Shown here: positions 15,968-25,434 of the stretch, piece after piece
Layout: each line of letters opens with the position of its first letter
Position numbering within the stretch: position 1 is the first letter of the stretch
NCBI RefSeq assembly: GCF_050314555.1
Contig: NZ_JBNPNH010000002.1
Span: 372,001-436,000, forward strand
DNA length: 64,000 bases
DNA from: Spyradosoma sp004558035
GTDB taxonomy: Bacteria; Verrucomicrobiota; Verrucomicrobiia; Opitutales; UBA953
Direction: 5' to 3'
Notes under the pieces: model-generated
Databases searched by the model: none
What the model was told of the DNA's origin: nothing
The model's input: the letters and a program-made list of their open reading frames with translations, nothing else
Translations under genes and position numbers: made by a program

Positions 15968-17272
15968 ATGAACCGCGAGTCCCCGCAGCAGTCTTCGTCT
16001 TCGCCCGGCGGCGCGTTCCGCTGGGCGATTTACGATTTGGGGCACACCGGCTACACGATGATCGTGATGGCGGTGCTGTTCCCGATCCTCTTCCAGAATT
16101 TCTGGGCGGGAACGTTGCCCGAGCACCTGAAGACGTCGCGCTACGGGCTGACGCTGGGCGTCGCGAGCGTCGGCGTCGCGCTGCTTTCGCCGCTGCTGGC
16201 GACGGTCGCGCAGTCGGGCGGGCTGCGCATGAAGCTCTTCCGCGCGCTCTGCGGGCTCGGCATAGTCGGCACGGCGGCGCTCAGCTTCGTCGGGCAGGAC
16301 TGCTGGCGGCTCGCCTCCGCGGTCTACGTCGTCTCCGCGATCGGCTTTTTCGGCGCGAATCTCTTTTACGACTCGCTGCTGCTCGACGTCACGACGGAAA
16401 AGACGCGGCACGCCGTCAGCGGCGTCGCGTTTTCCGTGGGCTACGTCGGCGGCGTGCTGCTGCTCGCGCTGATCGCGCTCTGGACGCAGAACTGGGAGCT
16501 GCTCGGCTTCGCGGAAGCGCCGGACCCGCGCGGGCTCTTCGTCATCGGCGCGCTGTGGTGGCTGGCGTTCGGGCTTCCGCTGCTGCTGCGGCGGGAACGC
16601 GCGAAGGCGGAAACGGGCTTCGACGTCCGCGCCGCCTTCCGCGCGCTGGGCGAAACCTGCGCCGCGTTCTGGCGGGAACGCCGCGTGCGCTGGTTCATGC
16701 TCGCGTATTTCTGCTACATCGACGGCGTGCACACGATCATCACGAGCGCCGTGCGCTACGGGAACGCGCTGGGATTCTCGCGCGACGACCTTTTTCTCGC
16801 GCTCTTCATCGTGCAGATCTTCGGCATTCCCTGCGCCCTGCTCTTCGGCGTGCTCGGCAAATGCTTCGGCGCGCGCCCGGTGCTCTTCGCCGCGCTCGCG
16901 ATCTACGTCGGCGTCGCGTTCTACGGAGCGCTGATGCCGACGGAACCGCTCGCGCTCTGCGGCTTCGCGGTCTCGCCGATGTTCCTGCTCGCCGCGCTCA
17001 TCGGCATGGTGCAGGGCGGCGTCCAGGCGCTTTCGCGCTCCTATTTCGCGACGATCGTTCCCGCCGGGCGCGAAGTCTCCTTCTTCGGCTTCTACAGCAT
17101 GATCGGCCGCTGCTCGACGATTCTCGGACCGTTCCTGCTGAGCGCGATCGCGATCGCGCTGCACCGCGAGGACGCGCCGCTTTTCTCCACGCGCGCGGGC
17201 ATCGCGGGCATTTCCCTGCTCTTTCTCGTCGGCGCGGCGTTCCTCGCCCTCGCGGGAAAGCGCTCGAAGTGA
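15968..17272 (+). CDS. MFS permease of the UMF1 (Atg22-like) family
   Basis: This 434-residue protein has about 12 hydrophobic segments and opens with FRWAIYDLGHTGYTMIV, which matches the WxxYDxAxSxY entry motif of UMF1 permeases. It probably exports small metabolites across the inner membrane; the substrate is not visible. It follows pyrD closely and is convergent with fabD, separated by a palindromic repeat and a terminator. Confidence 0.85.
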   Translation: MNRESPQQSSSSPGGAFRWAIYDLGHTGYTMIVMAVLFPILFQNFWAGTLPEHLKTSRYGLTLGVASVGVALLSPLLATVAQSGGLRMKLFRALCGLGIVGTAALSFVGQDCWRLASAVYVVSAIGFFGANLFYDSLLLDVTTEKTRHAVSGVAFSVGYVGGVLLLALIALWTQNWELLGFAEAPDPRGLFVIGALWWLAFGLPLLLRRERAKAETGFDVRAAFRALGETCAAFWRERRVRWFMLAYFCYIDGVHTIITSAVRYGNALGFSRDDLFLALFIVQIFGIPCALLFGVLGKCFGARPVLFAALAIYVGVAFYGALMPTEPLALCGFAVSPMFLLAALIGMVQGGVQALSRSYFATIVPAGREVSFFGFYSMIGRCSTILGPFLLSAIAIALHREDAPLFSTRAGIAGISLLFLVGAAFLALAGKRSK

Positions 17273-17410
17273 CGACGTGAAGAGGTTATGAAGTCATGAG
17301 GTTATGAGGTTCATTGCTTTTCGCTTCGCGAAACAGGTTTCAAAAACCCTTTCGGCGAAGCCGAACGCAAACAACTTCCGGACCTCATAACTTCGTCACC
17401 TCGTCTCCTC
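17272..17410. repeat. Compound palindromic intergenic repeat, copy 5 (inverted core)
   Basis: Arms AGAGGTTATGAAGTCATGAG and ACCTCATAACTTCGTCACC flank the two-hairpin core with TTTTCGCTTCGCGAAA first. It begins at the stop codon of the UMF1 permease. Confidence 0.8.
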
Positions 17411-17414
17411 ACAA

Positions 17415-17455
17415 AAAAACGCGTTCCCGGCGACGAGCGGCGGGAACGCGTTTTT
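17415..17455. terminator. Bidirectional terminator made from inverted CGGGAACG words
   Basis: A 14-bp stem AAAAACGCGTTCCC/GGGAACGCGTTTTT lies between the convergent UMF1 permease and fabD. The A run on one side and T run on the other allow it to stop both transcripts. Confidence 0.9.
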
Positions 17456-17471
17456 CGCGCGGGCGGGAAAC

Positions 17472-18377
17472 TTACGCCGGGATTTCCGCGAACTCGGAAA
17501 TCGCCGTTCCCGCGACTTCGGGAGCGATCTTCTTGACCATGCCCGTGAGGATGCCGCCCGGACCGCATTCCAGCGTTTCCGTGACGCCGAGCGCGACGGC
17601 GCCGCGCACGCAGTCTTCCCAAAGCACGGAGGAGACGACCTGCTTCGCGAGCGCCTCGCGCATCGCCGCGGGATCGTCGATGAGCTCGCCCGTCGTGTTC
17701 GTGAACACCGGAATTTCCGGCTTCCTGAACTCGACGCCGGCGAGGAACTTCGCGAAATCCGCGCGCGCCGGCTCCATCAGGCGGGAGTGATACGCGCCCG
17801 CGACGACGAGCGGAATCGCGCGCTTGAACTGCTTCGTCTCGGCGTTCTTCGCGACGGCCGCGGCGATCTTGTCCGCGTCGCCGGAAATGACGATCTGACC
17901 GGGCGTGTTGAAGTTCGCCGCGTCCACGTCGAATTCTCTGCAGAAGGCGAGCACGTCTTCGCGGGAGCCGCCGATGATCGCCGCCATGCCGCCCTTGGTC
18001 TTGTCGCAGGCTTCCTGCATGAGGCGGCCGCGTTCGGCGACGACCTTCAGCCCCGTCTCGAAATCCCACACTCCGGCGACCGCGTAGGCGGTGAGCTCGC
18101 CGATGCTGAGCCCGAGCACGCACTTGAGGTCGGCGAGCTTGCCCTGCTCCTTCAGAATCTGCGCAATGACGTAGCCCTGCGTGAAAAGCGCCGGCTGGCA
18201 GACGCGCGTTTCCGTCAGCGTCTCCTGCGGTCCCTCGAAGCAGACCTGCTTCAGGTCGAACGGAAGCACGGCGTTCGCGCGGTCGTAGAGGTCGCGCGCG
18301 ATCGCGGAATTTTCGTAAAGCGATTTGCCCATACCGACTTTCTGGGCGCCTTGTCCGGAGAACAGTAATGCTTTCAT
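17472..18377 (-). CDS. fabD: Malonyl-CoA:ACP transacylase
   Basis: The 301-residue protein has the SGQGAQKVGMG N-terminal motif, the active-site serine in GLSIGE (residue 91; GHSLGE in most homologues) and the catalytic His in GAYHSRLMEPA. It loads malonyl groups on acyl carrier protein for fatty-acid synthesis in the cytoplasm. No other fab genes are adjacent. The Leu-for-His change before the active serine is unusual but seen in some lineages. Confidence 0.95.
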   Translation of the reverse strand: MKALLFSGQGAQKVGMGKSLYENSAIARDLYDRANAVLPFDLKQVCFEGPQETLTETRVCQPALFTQGYVIAQILKEQGKLADLKCVLGLSIGELTAYAVAGVWDFETGLKVVAERGRLMQEACDKTKGGMAAIIGGSREDVLAFCREFDVDAANFNTPGQIVISGDADKIAAAVAKNAETKQFKRAIPLVVAGAYHSRLMEPARADFAKFLAGVEFRKPEIPVFTNTTGELIDDPAAMREALAKQVVSSVLWEDCVRGAVALGVTETLECGPGGILTGMVKKIAPEVAGTAISEFAEIPA

Positions 18378-18411
18378 GAATTCTTTTTTAGGTTGAAGGT
18401 TGAGCCCGCGA

Positions 18412-20481
18412 TTATCCCGTTTTCCCGTCCCCGCGTAAAGCGCAAAGCGGCCCGCAGCGGTCGAGCTTCCGCGTCATCAGCGAGGCGGAGTTGAGCACGA
18501 CGAGCAGCGAAGAGGCGTTGTGGACGACCGCGCCGCTCACGGGATCGAGCACGCCGAAGGCGCTGAGCGCGACCGCGGAGACGTTCACGCAGATCGAAAA
18601 CGCAAAATTCGCGTGAATCGTGCGCAGCACCGTGCGGGAAAAGCGGATCAGCGCGGGAACGAGCTCGACGCGGTCGTTGAGCAGCGCGATCTCCGCCGTC
18701 TCCACGGCGAGCTCCGAACCGAGCGCGCCCATAGCGATCGAGCTGTCCGCCGACGCGAGCGCGGGAGCGTCGTTCACGCCGTCTCCGACCATCAGCACGG
18801 AACGCGCGCCGCGTTCCCGCAGCCCGCGGATCGCCGCCGCCTTGTCTTCGGGCAGGCATTCGGAGATCGCCTCGTCCGCGCCGACGCTTTCGGCGACGCG
18901 CGCCGCCGCCTCGCGGTTGTCGCCCGTGAGCACGATCGTGCGGACGCCGGCGGTCTTCAGCTCGCGCACGAGCTCGGGAGCGCCTTCGCGCAGCGTGTCC
19001 GAAAGCGCGACGAAGCCCGCGAAGGCGTCGTCCGCCGTCAGCGCGACGAGCGTTTCGCCGCGCGCGGCACGGGCGTCGGCGAACGCCTCGGCTTCGGGCG
19101 GAATCCGCGTGTCCGCGGCGGCGGCGCGGCGGGAACGCACGCTCACGCGCGCGCCTTCGACGACGCATTCGATGCCGACGCCGTTGCGCGTGCGCGCCTC
19201 CGTCGCCTCGGGCAGCGGCGCGTTCCCGCAGGCGGCGACGAGCGCCCGCGCGATCGGGTGCGCGGAATGCCTTTCCGCCGCGCCGCAGAGCGCGAGCACG
19301 CGCGCCTCGGAAAATCCCGCCGCCGCGAAGACGTCCTCGACGCGCAGGCTCGAGCGCGTGAGCGTTCCCGTCTTGTCGAAGACCGCCGTGTCCGTCGCGG
19401 CGAGCCGTTCGAGCGCGGCGCCGCTCTTCACGAGCACGCCCCGGCGCGACGCGTTGCCGATGCCCGCGGCGATCGCCGTCGGCGTCGCGAGCGCGAACGC
19501 GCACGGGCAGAACACGACGAGAATCGTCACGCCGCGGACGAGCGAGGCCTCGAAGCCCGCGTCCAAAAGGAAAAACGCCGCCGCGAAGACGAGCACGGAA
19601 AAGACGAGCGCCGCGGGAACGATCTTCGACGCCCAACGGTCGGCGACGTTCTGAATCGGCGCCTTCTTCGATTCCGCCTCTTCGACGAGCCGGACGAGGC
19701 GCGCGATCGCCGTGTCGCCCGTGCGCCTGGAGACGCGGACCCGCAGCGAGCCCGAAAGATTGCGCGTGCCCGCGAGTACGGAATCGCCGGGCAGCTTGTC
19801 CGCGGGAACGCTCTCGCCCGTGAGGCTCGACTGATCGACGGCGCTCGAGCCGGAAATCACCTCGCCGTCCGCGGGAATCGTCTCGTCGGAACGCACCGCG
19901 ACCACGTCTCCGACCGCGAGCTCCTCGACGGGAACGCTCTCCTCCGAACCGTCCGCGCGGACGCGCACGGCGCGCTTCGGCGAGACCTTGAGCAGCGCCT
20001 CGACGCCGTCGCGCGTGCGGCGCAGCGTGCGCGCTTCGAGCCATTCGCCGAGCCCCATCAGAAACGCGATTTCTCCCGCGGCGAAAATGTAGCTTTCGTG
20101 CTCGTGCGTTCCCGCCGCGCCGGAGTACGTCGAAAAGATCTGGAGCGCGATCGAGGCGGCGATGCCCGAAGAAATCAGCAGCGACGAAGTGATCCGGCGC
20201 CCGCGGAAAAGCGCGTCCGCCGCCGCGCGCAGAATCGGCGCGCCGCAGAGCGCGACGGCGATCCACGCCGGATCCGCGAGCGGGAATCCCGGGAATCCGG
20301 GGAAAAAGCGCGCGACGCAGAAGCTCGCGACGAGGCTCGCGAAGGAAATCCAGAGCGCGAGCCGCTCCCGCGCTTCGCGGCGTTCCCGCGCGGCGTCGGC
20401 GCAGCCGCAGGCGGACGCGGCGGCGGCCTTGCGCGCCTCCGCGAGTTCACGTTCTCTTTTCTGGCAATGCGGACAGCTCAT
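18412..20481 (-). CDS. Heavy-metal P-type ATPase (P1B), probably Cu(I) export
   Basis: I start at the ATG at 20481, giving 689 residues beginning MSCPHCQKRERELAEARK. Instead of a full HMA domain the N-terminus has short Cys motifs (CPHC, CGC). The core has TGES, the membrane CPC motif (VVFCPCAF), DKTGTLT with the phosphorylated Asp, SAHPIARAL and GDGVNDAPAL. CPC pumps move Cu(I) or Zn/Cd; the last helices (HNASSLLVVLNS) lack the usual copper MxxSS or zinc DxG pattern, so the metal rests on the adjacent CsoR-like repressor, whose ligands fit Cu(I). A perfect 8-bp inverted repeat lies 21-41 bp upstream of the start. Confidence 0.9.
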   Translation of the reverse strand: MSCPHCQKRERELAEARKAAAASACGCADAARERREARERLALWISFASLVASFCVARFFPGFPGFPLADPAWIAVALCGAPILRAAADALFRGRRITSSLLISSGIAASIALQIFSTYSGAAGTHEHESYIFAAGEIAFLMGLGEWLEARTLRRTRDGVEALLKVSPKRAVRVRADGSEESVPVEELAVGDVVAVRSDETIPADGEVISGSSAVDQSSLTGESVPADKLPGDSVLAGTRNLSGSLRVRVSRRTGDTAIARLVRLVEEAESKKAPIQNVADRWASKIVPAALVFSVLVFAAAFFLLDAGFEASLVRGVTILVVFCPCAFALATPTAIAAGIGNASRRGVLVKSGAALERLAATDTAVFDKTGTLTRSSLRVEDVFAAAGFSEARVLALCGAAERHSAHPIARALVAACGNAPLPEATEARTRNGVGIECVVEGARVSVRSRRAAAADTRIPPEAEAFADARAARGETLVALTADDAFAGFVALSDTLREGAPELVRELKTAGVRTIVLTGDNREAAARVAESVGADEAISECLPEDKAAAIRGLRERGARSVLMVGDGVNDAPALASADSSIAMGALGSELAVETAEIALLNDRVELVPALIRFSRTVLRTIHANFAFSICVNVSAVALSAFGVLDPVSGAVVHNASSLLVVLNSASLMTRKLDRCGPLCALRGDGKTG

Positions 20482-20501
20482 GAGTCTTCGGAATTTATAG
20501 G

Positions 20502-20522
20502 TTATAGGGCTATACCCTATAA
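20502..20522. promoter_or_regulatory. Likely CsoR-type operator of the P-type ATPase gene
   Basis: Perfect inverted arms TTATAGGG and CCCTATAA are separated by 5 bp. The ATACCC/GGGTAT elements resemble published CsoR boxes. The site lies between the repressor gene and the ATPase start, where binding would block transcription of the ATPase. Confidence 0.75.
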
Positions 20523-20539
20523 TTTCGGGAGGCAAGAAA

Positions 20540-20565
20540 ATTTCCGTTCCCGCGGGAACGGAAAT
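20540..20565. terminator. Perfect palindrome of two CGGGAACG words after the repressor gene
   Basis: ATTTCCGTTCCCG and its exact complement abut with no spacer, 24 bp past the csoR-like stop codon and followed in that direction by TTTTCTT. It probably ends or attenuates the repressor transcript before the ATPase operator. Confidence 0.7.
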
Positions 20566-20589
20566 CGAAGACGCGCGCGGGCGCGGCGC

Positions 20590-21153
20590 TCAGCCGATTT
20601 TGCGGAGGTGCTCGACGATGTCGTCGAGCATGCGTTCGTCGCGGTTCCGCAGCGCCTCCGCGGCGCATTCCTTCAGGTGCCGGGAAAGCACGGCGGCCCA
20701 GACGCCGCGCAGCCCGCCGCCGACGGCGGAGATGAGGCGCAGCGTCTTCATGCAGGGCTCGCCGTCTTCGACCATGCGTTCGACGCCGCGCATCTGGCCG
20801 ATCAGGCGGCGCAGACGGTTGAGCAGTCTGCGGCGCTCCTCTTCGTCGCAGCCGCCCCCGCAGCGGCGTTCGGCCTCGTCGCCGTCCACGGGAACGCTCG
20901 GGAACGTGCCGAACGGCGTTCCCGCCGCGTCGATCTCGACGGAGACCGGTTCGTCCGCGGGAGCCGCGGGCGCGGAGGGGACCGCTTCGGAAGCGGGAAC
21001 GGAAAAGGCTTCCGCGACGGGAACGCCGGCGGGCGGCTCATGAGTTTCGCTGCCGAGAAAAGGCGCGGCAGGAACGACGTTTTCGGCGTCCGGATTTTCC
21101 GGAAGCGGCGCATTTTCGGAAACGTCTTTTTGCGGGGCGGATTCGTTTTCCAT
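20590..21153 (-). CDS. csoR: CsoR/FrmR-family metal-sensing repressor with long N-terminal extension
   Basis: The last 90 residues are a CsoR-type four-helix protein: LLNRLRRLIGQMRGVERMVEDGEPC, then 24 residues, then HLKEC. This is the Cys-x24-His-x3-Cys ligand pattern of Cu(I) sensors. It should repress the ATPase gene downstream until copper binds. The protein is 187 residues rather than the usual 90-120: about 95 acidic, Pro/Ala-rich residues and an extra RRCGGGCDEE motif precede helix 1. An internal GTG near 20890 could give a normal-length form, but the extension is open and rich in the CGGGAACG word like the other native genes. Confidence 0.85.
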   Translation of the reverse strand: MENESAPQKDVSENAPLPENPDAENVVPAAPFLGSETHEPPAGVPVAEAFSVPASEAVPSAPAAPADEPVSVEIDAAGTPFGTFPSVPVDGDEAERRCGGGCDEEERRRLLNRLRRLIGQMRGVERMVEDGEPCMKTLRLISAVGGGLRGVWAAVLSRHLKECAAEALRNRDERMLDDIVEHLRKIG

Positions 21154-21213
21154 GGTGAGACGAAATTATTTCATCGCCGAGGAATTGCAACACGGAAAGA
21201 GAGGGGCGAGGGG

Positions 21214-21372
21214 AAGGTGATGGAGGTGATGGAGGTTATGAGGTTATGAAGGTTATGAAGGTTATGAAGTTGATTGCGCTCGGCTTCGCCGAAAGTATTT
21301 TTGAAAAACTCTTTCGCGGAGCGAAACGCAAAGAACCTCCATAACTTCATAACTCCATCACTTCATCACCTT
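21214..21372. repeat. Compound palindromic intergenic repeat, copy 6 (forward core)
   Basis: This is the longest copy: the left arm has at least five GGTTATGA/GGTGATGG-like units, showing the arm length varies by whole units. The core CGGCTTCGCCG ... TTTCGCGGAGCGAAA and the complementary right arm follow. Confidence 0.85.
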
Positions 21373-21447
21373 CCGCCTTCCCGCGAAACGCCGCCCGCGC
21401 GCTTGCCAAGCGGCGCGGCGAAGCGTATGATGCGCAAAATTTTTTCT

Positions 21448-22635
<1,188 letters not shown>

Positions 22636-22691
22636 CGCGTTCCCGCCGCGCGCGGGCGCACTTTTCCGTTCAATCCAAGCCTTTTTCCGCG

Positions 22692-23789
22692 ATGTCCGTT
22701 TTTTCCTCCGTCAACGTCGAACTCGGCGAGCGCGCCTACCCGATCCGCATCGGCGCCGATCTGGGCGGCGAGCTCGCGGCGTTTCTGCAGCGCTACGCCG
22801 ACGCGAGCCGCCCGGTCGCCGTCGTGACCTGCCCGGCGCTCCCGCGCGCGCATCCGGAGCTTTTCCGCCGGCTCGCTCCGCTCGCGCGCGTCGTCGTCGA
22901 GACCTCGACGGACGGCGAGACGGCGAAGACGGCGGACGAGCTTTTCCGCGTCTGGGAAACCCTCGCGCGGGAACGCGTGGACCGCTCGGGCGTCGTCGTC
23001 GCGGTCGGCGGCGGCGTCGTCGGCGATCTGGCGGGCTTCGCGGCGGCGTCCTTTCTGCGCGGAATCGATTTCGTGCAGGTGCCGACGACGCTTCTCTCGA
23101 TGGTGGACAGCTCCGTCGGCGGGAAGACGGGCATCAATCTTTCGGCGGGGAAAAATCTCGTCGGCGCGTTCTACCAGCCGCGCGCGGTCTTCGCGGACAT
23201 GGCGCTGCTCGCGACGCTCCCGCCGCGCGAATTCGCCGCGGGCATGGCGGAAGTCGTCAAATACGGGTTGCTCGGCGACGCGGCGCTTTTCGCGGAGCTG
23301 GAACGCGCGGGCGCGCTCGCGTGGGATTCGCCGGAGCTGCCGGGCGTCGTGCGCCGCTGCTGCGAAATCAAGGCGGCCGTCGTCGCCTCCGACGAACGCG
23401 AAACCGCGGCGGAAAACGGCCGCGCGCTGCTGAATCTGGGGCACACTTTCGGGCACGCGGTCGAAAAAGTCGCCGGCTACGGCGAATATCTCCACGGCGA
23501 GGCGGTCGCGATCGGGCTCGTCGCCGCCGCGCTGCTTTCCGAAGAGCTCGGCGTCGCCGCCGCGGGAACGCTCGTCCCGCGCACGCGCGCGCTGCTCGAA
23601 GCGAACGCGCTGCCGACGAAACTGCGCGCGCCGCTGCCGCTCGACGCGCTGACGGGCGCGATGACGTCGGACAAGAAAGTGCGCGCGGGGCGGCTCCGCT
23701 TCGTGCTCATGCACGCCGTCGGCGAGGCCTTCACGGCGGGCGACGTTCCCGCGGAGCTCGTCGAAGCCGTCTGGCGCAAGCTGCTCTGA
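22692..23789 (+). CDS. aroB: 3-dehydroquinate synthase
   Basis: The 365-residue protein has the NAD-binding GGGVVGDLAGFAAA motif, the substrate-site stretch VPTTLLSMVDSSVGGKTGIN and the metal-ligand LGHTFGHAVE. It turns DAHP into 3-dehydroquinate in the shikimate pathway. Length and motifs are normal; it lies 56 bp after the helicase gene and may be in the same transcript. Confidence 0.97.
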   Translation: MSVFSSVNVELGERAYPIRIGADLGGELAAFLQRYADASRPVAVVTCPALPRAHPELFRRLAPLARVVVETSTDGETAKTADELFRVWETLARERVDRSGVVVAVGGGVVGDLAGFAAASFLRGIDFVQVPTTLLSMVDSSVGGKTGINLSAGKNLVGAFYQPRAVFADMALLATLPPREFAAGMAEVVKYGLLGDAALFAELERAGALAWDSPELPGVVRRCCEIKAAVVASDERETAAENGRALLNLGHTFGHAVEKVAGYGEYLHGEAVAIGLVAAALLSEELGVAAAGTLVPRTRALLEANALPTKLRAPLPLDALTGAMTSDKKVRAGRLRFVLMHAVGEAFTAGDVPAELVEAVWRKLL

Positions 23790-23845
23790 CGCGCCGCCGC
23801 GCAAGAAAATTTTGCATAGAATCTCATAATCATAAAACGTTTCCC

Positions 23846-24223
23846 ATGAAATACGCTTTTTGCATTTGCGCCGTTCTGTTTGCCTGTTTGTTTAGCGGTT
23901 GCCTTCTTCGCGACAGCTTCGACAACGAAAAATCTTCTTACCTCATTGACGAAAAATCTTCTTACCTCATTGACAGTAACCCTCGTGGGCTTCGTGTAAC
24001 AATTGATGACATCGAGCTTGGAATCACTCCCTGTAAGTATGAGTTTTCAAATCAGACTCCTGTTTCCTCGATTTCCTGGGTGAAAGTTTACCCTCCAACG
24101 AAACAGCAACTAAAAACTTATAGCGAAGAAAATCTCTTTGTACCGCACAACTCCCCAAACGAAAACTATCCATTCCTATCCGCCCAGAAACGGAACGTTG
24201 TTTTTCCAATTCATCGAAAGTGA
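23846..24223 (+). pseudogene. PEGA-type lipoprotein, probably frameshifted
   Basis: The frame begins MKYAFCICAVLFACLFSGC, a lipoprotein signal with Cys 19, and then has a PEGA-like strand (NPRGLRVTIDDIELGITPC). A 24-bp tandem duplication (23927-23950 and 23951-23974) repeats EKSSYLID. The frame stops at 24223, but a second frame open to 24356 carries protein-like sequence rich in charged helix (TDEEREWVKRALEEDSLELRR). A one-base indel between about 24180 and 24220 would join them. The region is AT-rich and has no CGGGAACG word. It could still be expressed as a 125-residue lipoprotein. Confidence 0.6.
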
Positions 24224-24438
24224 ATACAACATTCCCAAAACGGATGAAGAACGAGAATGGGTCAAGCGTGCCCTAGAAGAAGATTCTTTGGAACTTAGAA
24301 GAACACAAGAATTGAGAGAAGCGCTCCTAGAAAAAATTCTCTCTTCTGGCAAATAAAAGGATTCAAAAATATTTAGTGCCAAGAAACTTTTACTACAAAG
24401 AGCATCTTGGCATTTTTTATGCACGGGAAAATTTCATC

Positions 24439-25275
24439 ATGACACATCATAAGCACGAGAACACCGCTCAGCCCTCCGCCGCGAAAAAACCGCATTTCCC
24501 GACGCCGCCGTGGGAGAAGAACACGCATCCCAAGGCGCCCGAGTCGGACGCGACCGTTCCCGTCTCGCCGGAAGAAACCGACGAACAGGCGAATCCCGCC
24601 GAGTGCGAGGAGCCCGTCGTCGCGGACACGCCCGAGGAAGCCGCCGCCGCGGAAAACGCCGCGGAGCCGGAGGCCGCTCCCGAGCCGGAAGCCGCGGCGC
24701 CCGCCGAGGAAGAGCCCTCTCCCGCTCCCGAGGAAGAGAAAAAGTCCGCCGAAAAGAGCGCCGGGAACGGCATCAGCTACACCGACGTCGGCGCCGCGTT
24801 TCTCAAGGTTCAGGCGGAAAACACGAAGCTGAAGGCGGAGCTCGAACGCGCCAAGGACGCCTACGCGCGCGCCGTCGCCGATTTCGACAACTACCGCCGC
24901 CGCACCAACGAGGAAAAGCCCAAGACCGCCAACTACGCCAAGGGCGAGCTCGCGAAGGACATTTTCCCCGTGCTCGACAATTTCAGACTCGGCATCGAGG
25001 CTGCGGAAAAACAGCATCCCGAAGCGAAAAGCATCACCGAAGGCTTCGCGATGATCGCCGCGCAGCTCAAGAACGCGCTCGCGAGCCACAACGTCGTCGA
25101 GATCAATCCCGTCGGTCGGCCTTTCGATCCGAACGAGCACGAATCGCTCACGAGCCAGCCGTCGGCGGACGTTCCCGAGGATCACGTGATTTTCGTGCAC
25201 CGCGTCGGCTACAAGATCGGCGACCGTCTGCTGCGCCCCGCGAGCGTCGTCATCTCCGCGGGCCCGGCGGCGTGA
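24439..25275 (+). CDS. grpE: Nucleotide exchange factor GrpE
   Basis: I start at the ATG at 24439 (MTHHKHENTAQPSAAKKP). The first 110 residues are acidic, Glu/Pro/Ala-rich and low complexity; the rest is GrpE, with a long coiled coil (LKAELERAKDAYARAVADFDNYRRR) and the beta-domain (DVPEDHVIFVHRVGYKIGDRLLRPASVVIS). It releases ADP from DnaK. At 278 residues it is longer than typical (about 200) because of the acidic tail. dnaJ follows 159 bp downstream; dnaK is not in the window. Confidence 0.95.
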   Translation: MTHHKHENTAQPSAAKKPHFPTPPWEKNTHPKAPESDATVPVSPEETDEQANPAECEEPVVADTPEEAAAAENAAEPEAAPEPEAAAPAEEEPSPAPEEEKKSAEKSAGNGISYTDVGAAFLKVQAENTKLKAELERAKDAYARAVADFDNYRRRTNEEKPKTANYAKGELAKDIFPVLDNFRLGIEAAEKQHPEAKSITEGFAMIAAQLKNALASHNVVEINPVGRPFDPNEHESLTSQPSADVPEDHVIFVHRVGYKIGDRLLRPASVVISAGPAA

Positions 25276-25434
25276 ACGCGCGGACGCGGAGCGGTCGGCA
25301 ACCGAAGACCCGGAAGCGGTTCGGAGCGTTTTTTCCCCGAGGAAAAAACTTTCTGAAAACAAGTTTTCCGGTAATCTCCGGTCACCCGTCACCGGCTTCC
25401 GTCCACCATTCTTTCAGCCTTTAACCTTTCAAAA

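Noticed and set aside
18520..21249. A 909-codon plus-strand frame opposite the P-type ATPase and repressor
   Set aside because: The minus-strand genes have complete motifs; this frame is low-complexity charged sequence typical of antisense shadows.
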